A stretch of 64,000 nt of DNA from contig JASAMV010000702.1 in the NCBI GenBank assembly GCA_030248065.1, positions 16,192 to 80,191 on the forward strand. The letters are read 5' to 3'. Position 1 is the stretch's first letter. The number at the start of each line of letters is the position of its first letter. A program made the position numbers and the translations under genes. Shown piece after piece: positions 55,931-64,000 of the stretch. Below the pieces are notes generated by a model, which was not told the origin of the DNA, searched no databases, and saw only the letters and a program-made list of their open reading frames with translations. This DNA comes from Rhynchonema sp. JSB1_4 (taxonomy: Eukaryota > Nematoda > Chromadorea > Monhysterida > Xyalidae).

Positions 55931-56164
55931 GGAGTTATACTTGTCCATTTTGGGCTTGAAGACAATGAGGACAAATTTTTGCTACAATTATATTTTGTGA
56001 TAGAGTTGGAGCACAAATTTCGACCTGCGTAACAGTTGTTCATTTGGTGCAGGGGAACAACTTTTACGCTGGTCGAAATTAGTGTCTCAACTCTATCACA
56101 AAATGTTATTCAAAAAAAATTTGTCCTCATTGCCTACAAGCCAAAAATGGACAAGTATGACTCC
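55931..56164. mobile_element. Foldback element next to the CUB-mucin gene
   Basis: GGAGTTATACTTGTCCATTTT and AAAATGGACAAGTATGACTCC bound the unit. Inner blocks ACAATGAGGACAAATTT, TTTTGTGATAGAGTTG and TTTCGACC-CGTAA also pair with their inverses. It lies 60 bp beyond the stop codon of the neighbouring gene. Confidence 0.85.
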
Positions 56165-56224
56165 AGCTTTACTGGCTCGGCCACAAAGAAGGGAAAATCC
56201 AACAACAAAGCCGACCCGCTTTCA

Positions 56225-58933
56225 CTAACCCACTGTTGGTTTGCTGCTTGTTGTCGCAGGCGTTGTTTGAATCACAGGCGTTGGGCTGTTCGTTACGTTA
56301 CTGGCACCGGTCGGGGTATCGGAATCAGCGGTGGTCGTGGTCTCTTCCAACCCTGACCCTGTTGTACCGGGTGCTGATTCCGGAGTGGTTTGCTCGGCCG
56401 GCCCCCCGTTGGGTGTCGTGCCTGTGAACCCTTCAGGACTCGTTTGTTCACTGAATGGAGCGTCTGGTGATGTTTCACCAGCTGATGTAGTCTCCGCAGT
56501 GCTGAGTGTCGTGAATGTTTCACGCACGGGTGTGTTAGACCCGTCGTTGTTGTTGTCCGGCTCAGCAGTGGTGCTGTTGTCACTTGGGGCGTCTGTGGTC
56601 GGCGACATTGGGGGCGAGCTTCCTTGATCGTCAGGGTTGCCCGTGGTGGGACCTAAAGTGGATCCTCCAGGTGCATTGGTTGGTTCACGCACCGTGGTGC
56701 TGGGGAATGACGTGTCAGAGAACGGTGTTTCAGGACCAAGGGTGCCCTCGGATGTTGTTTCAAGACCAGGAGTGTTTTCAGGGGTTGTTTCAAAGGGTAC
56801 CCCTGAGTCGGTGGTTTGGGGAAATGTAGGCGAGCTTCCTTCATCTTCAGGGCCGGCCGTCGTAAGAGTAAAGCTTCCAGGTGCACTGGTGGTCTCAGGC
56901 ACGGTGCTGGGGAATGACGCATCTGAGAATGGTGTCTCGGGACCAGGGGTGCCCTCAGAGGTTGTTTCAGCGCCAGGGGTATTTTCTGGTGTCGTTTCCT
57001 CGGGTATACCTGGGGCAGTAGTTGATGGGGCATTGGTTGGCAGCGGATCACCTGTTGTTGCTGTGTCATCAAACGTGGACGTGGGTTCGGGGCCAAAACT
57101 TGTAGTCTCTGAGGTCAATTCGGTTGTTGTAGTTGTCTCGGACATTGGCATGGTCGGCTCTAAAATTGAAAACGTTGCACTGAAACACTTCTTATCCTTG
57201 CTTCTTCTGCTATAGTCCAGCAACAGCTAACGCAGAATTTATGGCAGCCATACTGCCTGATTGGTAAAGCAGAAAATCCAGTGATAAGCTTGCTCGGTTT
57301 CAGACCGGAAGTTTGCAGACATTTTTTTTCTTTTTCTTTTCTTTCTTCTTCACATTCAGACTCGGCTTATTCAACGCTTCAGTGCCTTCAAAAAGATTTT
57401 TTAATTTTTAGCTGTCAGCCACTTCATACCAGATTGCCTTTTTTGTCGTTATGCAGAAAAATTCATGCTCTGGCCACTTCTTTTTCTCTTTCTTTCTCTC
57501 GCGGTTTTTTGATTGCTACCGCAACCCAAGTCGAACCATTCCAATTCTCATGTCTGAAGCGAGCGCGCACGTTTTCCGCTTTACGGATCAGGCACTTTGA
57601 CTGCCATAAATTCTGCGTTAGTTGTTGTCGGACTATACTACAAATGACAGTTTGCGCTAAAAATGCAAAAACCTGCAGTTGTTGTGGCTTCTGTTGTTGT
57701 GGTTGTGGTTGTCGTCGTTGTAGTCGTGGTAGTGGCTGAAATGAACGCTTAATTTTGTACTTTTTTAATAATTTCCTCTTAAACATGATCCGAATTAACA
57801 AACTCGTTGATGTTGTTGTGGTCACCGAATCATACTCCATCGTGAAACCACCCTTTGTCACCGATCCGTCCGAACAGAAATCCACTGTGAACCCTTCGGT
57901 ACTCACAAAGCGGTTGTTCGCGTCTGAGACGCCCGCGCCGCAAAAATCAGCTGAACGTTTGGATATTTGAATTGGAAATATTATCAAGATTAACTGTAAA
58001 CCAAGCGAAAACGGCAAAAACCGTGTAGTTTCTGCAGGAAAATTAAGTGTCCCCTTCTTGTGCCAAAATGACAAAAAAAGACCGACGTCTGATTATATTG
58101 CGTGGGCTGTACTGCAGCGTCTACTCGCGTGCGCTATCCCAACACTGTCGCGACGCGGGGAGCTTTTGGCTGCTCCCTTTCGGGCCTTGCCCGGTGCGCC
58201 CCTCTTTAACCAACCTGGACCTCCTGGCCTGCGCCGAGAGACCCATATTGACGTCGCGCTTGCTGTGGACGCTCGGTCAACGTGGGCAACTGCAGAACAG
58301 GACTCCCACACGCAAATCATCCAGTCGGCCCGGCCCCCTGGTAACTGGGTTACAGCAGTGCGCCGCCACTGCCGGCCAGTTCGACACCACCCACAAACAC
58401 ACACTTAAAGCTAACCAACTTGCACTGGTCGGTCGGTGACTGGAGCATACAGCCACATTGGTGTTGTCACTTGGCATGACACGTGCAAAGTCGAAACAAT
58501 TGTTGATTTGGCTACCAGGCGCACGTGCCTCCGTGTGCAACATGGTGAAATGCATCGAACGCTGGAATTATAGAGAAACTAATTCATACTGGCGCTGAAT
58601 TTCATTATTATGAGCAACTTTCAAGCTGGTCAAAACTGTAGGCGCCGATAAGTTTCGAAATCTGTCCAACTTAAAAAAGTCATGTGACCAAAACAAGGGC
58701 TAGACCGGACTGGACCGGTCACCAAGTTTGATTCAGATCTATGTAATACCAACCGATACAACTCCAACTGGTTCGTCGCGTTTGATCACAAACCGAATCC
58801 GAGCATTATTTATGTAGGATGCGGAATCCACACCGAAACTACCGCTCAAACCAGTGACTTCTGTATCGGCCTCTGTGCACCGCAAATGGCTCGCGCACAA
58901 AAGTGACAATGTAATGATAAATCGGGTCATTTT
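56225..58933 (-). CDS. Secreted CUB-domain protein with mucin-like Ser/Thr/Pro stalk
   Basis: Extracellular protein. The first exon (58933 to about 58750) encodes a signal peptide (FIITLSLLCASHLRC) and the CUB start (VTGLSGSFGVDSASYINNARI). A middle exon, about 58562-58400, encodes MHFTMLHTEA and NNCFDFARV. Exon 57950-57799 encodes the CUB end (DFCGAG, GFTVDFCSDGSVTKGGFTMEY). A Thr-only-rich exon, about 57736-57658, joins in phase 1 to the last exon, 57159-56225. That exon is 311 codons of Ser/Thr/Pro/Glu-rich mucin-like sequence containing two copies of a roughly 63-aa repeat (TTPENTPGAETTSEGTPGPE and TTPENTPGLETTSEGTLGPE). Heavy O-glycosylation is expected. No terminal membrane helix or further domain follows. 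The first two junctions are uncertain; the last two are firm. Confidence 0.8.
58672..58735. repeat. Short interspersed repeat: GTCAYGTGACC...GGTCACCAAGTTTGAT
   Basis: The phrase recurs, with changes, at 20290-20405, 24266-24317, 58672-58735 and 61100-61155, and in shorter form near 7800 and 16970. Each copy has a CACGTGAC-type E-box palindrome 20-40 bp before GATCACCAAGTTTGA. No coding potential. Confidence 0.65.
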
Positions 58934-59423
58934 TCGATAGTTTTGTAAAATTAATTCGACATTTATGTATCTTGTCAAATATTGTTTTTCGTCGCGTTTA
59001 GAAATCTCGGTTCATTTAAAGTTCGCCCACACAAACGTTATCCAGAGCAAAAATGTAGCTTAAACACAGGTAATGGGATTTTGGTGTTTGTTTTGTTACC
59101 AGCTGCACCTCAGATACAGTATGATGATATGAACATGCATTTTTGGTTCAGTATTTGTAATGTGCAGTCTGGGACAATTTACATGGATGTGGCTTTTTCT
59201 GAATTAAATAGATTTAACCATTTTTTGCCAAAGACGGTCATGTCTGTATGTGTATACAGTAGTCATATCAATACCAAACACATTTCGTCAAGCACTGACT
59301 GATTTATCCAAGGTCATAAATATCCGTGGGAAGTCCACAATTACAAAATATAATCATATCAATATCACAGTATGAAAGTACTTGGGTATAACTGGGCAGA
59401 GAGATGTCCATAAGAATGATGTT
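58934..59423. other. Gap between the CUB-mucin and LAPTM-like genes
   Basis: Intergenic, T-rich. It holds the probable promoter of the CUB-mucin gene and the 3' UTR of the LAPTM-like gene. No further gene seen. Confidence 0.5.
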
Positions 59424-60820
59424 TCACAGTAGTATGACCTTGCTGTCATCATTGTCCTGCACCGGACTGTCATAGGCGGGCGGCGGTCGGCCGGGGGATA
59501 CGGTAACCGCAGTTCGATCGGTGTCCACAATACCGACAATCGCCTCGGCCGTCGTTAGTGACATTATGGAACTGTAAGACGGCGGCACCGAACCGTCTAA
59601 ATCGAGCAGAAAGCTGCCCCGACTCGAAATCGTGCCGTTGTTGCTCAGATTTGGATTCGATTGCGTGTTATGATTATTTATGTGGCTGTTGGTCCGTCGC
59701 GCTGGCTGATTGGAGACTACCGGTCGGGATGTACGCACAACTTGTGAGATTACGGGCCGATTTGGAAGTTGCGCGTGCTTTTGCGACAGGTACACGAAAC
59801 AACGGAATGTCGTCCATATAAAATACCCCTGAAACGATGCATGGGTGATGTTTCATTGCTTGATTGGATCAATAGCTCTCACCAGAGTGTCGAGAATTGC
59901 GTTCTTTTTACAGGTGACGTGGCGATTTTGTACATTCACACTGACGATGACCTGGTGCACCGGCCCGTCTGTAAAAATTATCTGCACAGTTCGCGTTGCG
60001 CCAGTCAGCCGGTACCCGATGTCGACTCAAGTTGACCGCATCGGTCCACCTGCTTAGTAACCAAATGTTTCAGTAGTCCAATCCCAACCTGAATCAGCAA
60101 GGCGACAATACCCAACAACAACATTGGCAGTGACCGTATGATGAGCGCGGTTGCGATGCGGAATATGAACGCGATGATGAGGATTACGGTGACGGTGAGG
60201 TACGGTATGAAGAACAGACGCTGCTCGCGTGACACGCCGACGCACAGCGCGCTGCACACGCACAACACCACCACCAGGGCCAGCGTGAGCGAAACTGAAA
60301 GACAAGGTCATTTTGAAATGGTTCGTTTTGGCTACACATACACCACTCATAGGCCTAACAACAGCAAATTAAACCATGCCTGCTGCAAAAAATAAACTGA
60401 TGATGATGATGATCATTGGGGAACTTACTGCCCAATATCTTGTAATGATCGTCGCTGTACGGCGTGTCATACGAATTCAACAGCCACTGTTCGTGCATGA
60501 AATGGTCTCGCCACGGAGTTGGCATGGCGCAGATGGCCAGCATCAGCACGCACACTGATGTTGTCATGCTCGCCTGGAATCACAAAGGATCGTTACTTAT
60601 TATGTGCAATGTCATCAGATCGGATCTGTTTCAGCAACATAAGTTTTTTTGAAGACAGAAGTTACATCGCATCGCAACTTGATGCTAAAAGTTGCAACTT
60701 CATGAGAGCGATCGTTAAATACTGTACCTGAATGTAAGCAATGGCCCTGGTGGCCGTCTTTATGTGCCATCTGCCACAACAACACCGCCATTTTGAGTCA
60801 TCGATTGGCAACGTTGCCAT
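59424..60820 (-). CDS. LAPTM4-like four-TM lysosomal protein with PPxY motifs
   Basis: Complete gene of four exons in phase: 60820-60728, 60573-60429, 60294-60089 and 59828-59424, 282 aa. The start ATG gives MATLPIDDSKWRCCCGRWHI, which matches the Cys-rich N-terminus before TM1 of the LAPTM4/5 family. Four hydrophobic segments follow: around TTSVCVLMLAICAM, LTLALVVVLCVCSALCVGV, IPYLTVTVILIIAFIF, and PMLLLGIVALLIQ running into GYFIWTTFRCF. A long cytosolic tail carries two PPxY motifs (VPPSYSSI and RPPPAYDSP). In LAPTM proteins such motifs bind Nedd4-type E3 ligases and direct sorting to lysosomes. The tail is longer and more Asn/Ser-rich than in mammalian LAPTM4. The family call rests on topology, the N-terminal cysteines and the PPxY tail. 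Confidence 0.82.
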
Positions 60821-63800
60821 GTGCACCTCTTGGTAGGCAGCCGTTTTGGATGTGATGCTTGAGATCAACTTTAGATGGATTGATTAATGGGCATTAATCG
60901 GCTAGCCTCGAGAACAGGGTAACAACTGATGTTTCATGATCTGAAATTTATGGCCGGCATCGAACGCGATGGACGTAACGATTTTGCCTCAGTCACGTGA
61001 CGCAAAGTTATTGTCAAGATTTATTGATGCCAGAAAACTGTTTGCTGTCTAAGAAAACTTTTGCTGAGCTCGAAGGTTTGTGGCATCACCAAACCTCGAT
61101 GCCTCGGTCACCTGACCAGAATAGGATGGACCGGGCTGGTCACCGTGTTTGATGCTGTGAATTGAACGAAGATTCCACTATGAAGTGAAACAACAAGAAC
61201 ATTCCTTTCAACTGTTTTCGAGTCCACAAATGTTGAATGTTAGACACTTGAAAGCGAAACAGGTTGGTTGAACACTGGTGGTAATCATGTTTTCAAAAAA
61301 ACACTGCCGTATTCTTTTTTTGATGAGCCGCGTTCAAAATGATGTGACGACAAGCAGAGAAACGGTCGTCTGGTGCTTTGCAGCGTTTTTCTAAGCGATC
61401 CAAACCCCAGTGAAAATGGACACCACGATACCAAACAGTTACAAATAATGGCTAACACAGTGCTTCGCAGATGTAAATTAGACTGCGAACCAAAGTGTTG
61501 GGCAAAAAATGATGAATATTGTGTGGCGCGTACCGGAGCTTTCCACTTACGCCCCCAGGACTCTTGGACACCAGCTCGTCATTGTCATATTAGAAAACTG
61601 GTCTGCAATAATTTTGTTTGGTAGGATGGCCCGTTTTCCACCAATTTCCACTTGGAACTCAGGGAAGCTTTTAAAGTGGGAACTCCGGTACCTGAGATCC
61701 CCCAAAATGACACGGTTCAAGCAAACTCACATGTAAGCCGTGGAGTAAAGATAACTGCATGATTATTGACGGATTAGGCCTCTACATGTCTCAAACACCT
61801 GTGTGTCACGACAAAGTACTGCAAAGTGCTTTTGAAGAAAAGGTACAGCATATGTTTTTCACGAATTCCTTGGCAACAAAAAACAACCACAAGGTGAGCA
61901 TTGAAAGGTGCCTATTTCATTGATGGGCATGATTACATGCCAGCTGGTAGGATCAGTCAACGAGCTCTTTGTGACACGCGTGTGGCCCAGCCCACCACAC
62001 TGTGCACCACACACACAAACAGACGAGCTTATAGAATTACGAAAGGTAAGCTGCTCGTGGGGACACCTTTTACTCCCTAAACTGTTTGTGTAGTTTTGGC
62101 GCATTAGCGAATGCTCTACAGGCGTCAAGTTAGTGTCAACATAACAGTTCAAGTTTTGTTCAAGTTCCGAGGTCATTCCTGCCTAAACTTATTTATATAA
62201 CCGGAACCAAAGTGTTTAGTGCGTGGCAGAAGTCAACCCACATGGTTCACACAGCGAAGTTTTGGCGCGTGGAAGAAAGGTGTTGAACATCTCAAAACGT
62301 GAAGTTGTGGGGTCTCAAGGCCGTTTTTAGCTTATTTGAAACAGGTTTTGTGCAGCGTGTCTTTGGTTGCTCCGTTTTGACCGGTTCTCACAGACGGGTG
62401 GTGCCCCAGGGCATCGTCAGTACAAATACACAAGGCGGTCACGTGACCGTGCGAGCTGCTTTAATGCTTACTGCGATGTTTAACAGTTCTGAACCCAACA
62501 ACCATGTGTGAAGGCGCTGTTGGCGGGCTTAAACGACACAATACAAATCTGTGTGTAATGCTTTATGATCACAACACCCCATTAGTGTGAAAAATGGACA
62601 CGCGTTGCTGCGACGGTCAGGGCCAGGGGGACGCACGATAAGACGATAACGCCAAAAACGTCCACTCTCGGCCTTAATGGGTTCGGTTCCAGTTCTCAGA
62701 CTGAACTTGAAAAGTTAGAAAGGAACTCTTTGTGAAGGCATAGATGGAATTGAGGTGACACACAAAATGACAAAGACCAAGTCGGTTACCCAAGCAAGGT
62801 CACACTTATATTTGTAAACTCCAACAGTTATTATCACATCACAAGCAAAAACGCAAAATTTAAAAAAAGAGAACAAACTGTTGTATACGAGGCTATCTTG
62901 GACCATCGAAAGCGGTTGAAAGATGTTGTTTTCAATAGGTGCTCACTTTAAAGCAATTCAAGTCAAGCGTGACGTTTATCCCAGATAAAACACTGTGGCA
63001 CAGAAGCTGCACGGATGGATTATTTACTTTTCCACAAAAATACAATGCACCCAAACAACCACTCTTTATCTCAAAGACACACGGACAGAATACAGTGCAA
63101 ATGTGATGTAAATTTGATATGAATCGCAGCATGTTTTTTTGGAAATTAAAGGGTACAGATACTAGAGAAATAAGGAAATAAAGACGCACAGGAACTGAAC
63201 ACAAAATCTAATCCCCAACAGCGTATGTGATTTGAAGAAACGAACAAGAACCGCATGTGATGCAGGCACACCAAGAGCTCTGAGATCATACAGACCTATA
63301 AAGATTGAAAGGGCCCCTTGCAGTCGGTTTCATGTAGGAAATGAGAATGTTCACAACACGTGCACCATCGCCATACCTCTGCCTCCAAAAGACGCCGTTC
63401 GATTTTGCATTTGTATGGTTGCTTGTATATGTCGGTTGACGGGTCAGAAACAAATACGAATGAATGCGAGTTATAGAACTTGAATGGATGCAGAAACTCA
63501 ATCTTTGCGATTTTTTTCATTTAGAAACACAGTGCGGTGGTTAAGATTGAGTCTCAGCGTCAGGTAACCATAATGCAAGATTAGAAGTGTGGGGAGTCAC
63601 GCAAGCTTCGGGCGCGTTTTTTATGCATATTTTCGCGGCGAAAACCGCCGACGGACATGAGGTATAATGCAATATTTTTTGAAACCATGGTGTTGTTACA
63701 CAAAGAACATGCATGTTCGCAGATAATTTAGCAAAAATCCACGTGTGCTTGTTTTGTATGCAGCTGCTTTTGGTACATTGGTATGGTTCAAGCGCGTAGG

Positions 63801-64000
63801 TATGGGCAACCAAGCTTTCACTTTATGTTACAAGAAATTGCTTGTAAAATGCGGCGCCTGCGGACATGAATGGGTGGCTAGCACATTGGGTACCGTAGGA
63901 CTTCACATGCAAGAAACCTCACGAGTTACGAGGTTTGTTTGTACGCAACAAAGTTTAAAAACTTGCCTTGGGAGTCGAATGGCCACTTTGCATGCAGTCT
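60821..64000. other. No supportable gene at the right edge
   Basis: Many short ORFs on both strands without motifs or joinable splice sites. Apart from the short repeats at 61100-61155 and 62385-62455 I see no structured feature. Confidence 0.5.
62385..62455. repeat. Short interspersed repeat: GGTGCACC-GGCATCGTCAGTGCGAATACACC
   Basis: Copies or fragments are visible at about 21085-21150, 23785-23855, 24720-24775 (inverted) and 62385-62455, all ending near GTCACGTGACC. It may be one end of the same element as the repeat at 58672. Confidence 0.55.

Noticed and set aside
56584..57215. Plus-strand Gly/Val/Ser-rich ORF of 192 aa
   Set aside because: It is the complement of the Ser/Thr/Pro mucin exon. 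The minus-strand frame has the splice phase and composition of a real protein.
57463..58074. 203-aa continuous minus-strand ORF as one exon
   Set aside because: CUB motifs end at a GT donor near 57799 and a Thr-rich exon begins after a TTTCAG acceptor, so the rest of the open frame is intron.
1..64000. CRISPR array, bacterial operon or phage
   Set aside because: Spliced genes, eukaryotic families and MITEs exclude a prokaryotic origin. No regular repeat-spacer pattern was seen.

Overview
The window is eukaryotic and animal. The genes are split by many short GT-AG introns with T-rich acceptors ending in TTTCAG. They encode metazoan families: an adiponectin-receptor-like PAQR protein, NAPE-PLD, CAP/SCP proteins, nicotinic-type Cys-loop channels, CUB-mucin and LAPTM-like proteins. 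The CAP proteins carry the Cys-rich C-terminal tail usual in nematode SCPs, and short TTAGGC runs (the nematode telomere unit) recur. A nematode or related ecdysozoan is my best inference; I cannot name a species. Exon models were built by hand from splice sites, reading phase and family motifs.

Layout. 1-6.4 kb holds no gene I can support and is packed with non-autonomous DNA transposons and other repeats. 6.4-18.4 kb carries three plus-strand genes: the PAQR receptor, NAPE-PLD (complete, all seven zinc ligands) and a Gln/Asn/Ala-rich protein I do not recognise. 19.9-26 kb is a minus-strand CAP cluster: a two-CAP-domain gene, a single-CAP gene and a decayed CAP relic. 26.7-28.1 kb is a small RRM gene. 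29.3-42.1 kb holds two head-to-tail cation-type Cys-loop receptor genes on the minus strand. The second is stretched by a 5.3-kb LTR retrotransposon lying antisense in one intron; the element has one large Gag-like ORF and no pol. 44-55 kb is mostly foldback (long inverted repeat) elements, one with a nested hAT-type insertion, plus exons of an unknown secreted protein and a lone gustatory-receptor-like terminal exon. 55.9-60.8 kb carries a CUB-mucin secreted protein and a four-TM LAPTM-like protein with two PPxY motifs. From 60.8 kb to the end I see no supportable gene.

Functional links. Receptors, lipid-signalling proteins and secreted or mucosal proteins are interleaved. Clustering is by tandem duplication (CAP genes, Cys-loop receptors), not by operon or pathway. 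The most distinctive features are the mobile elements: several hAT-like families with 8-bp target duplications that I could read directly, a 1.2-kb hAT-type element carrying two copies of a tRNA-like unit, a foldback interrupted by a later hAT insertion, and the gag-only LTR element. Two paralogous receptor genes also share an intron, between the TM2 and TM3 exons, with no usable GT donor in the expected phase.
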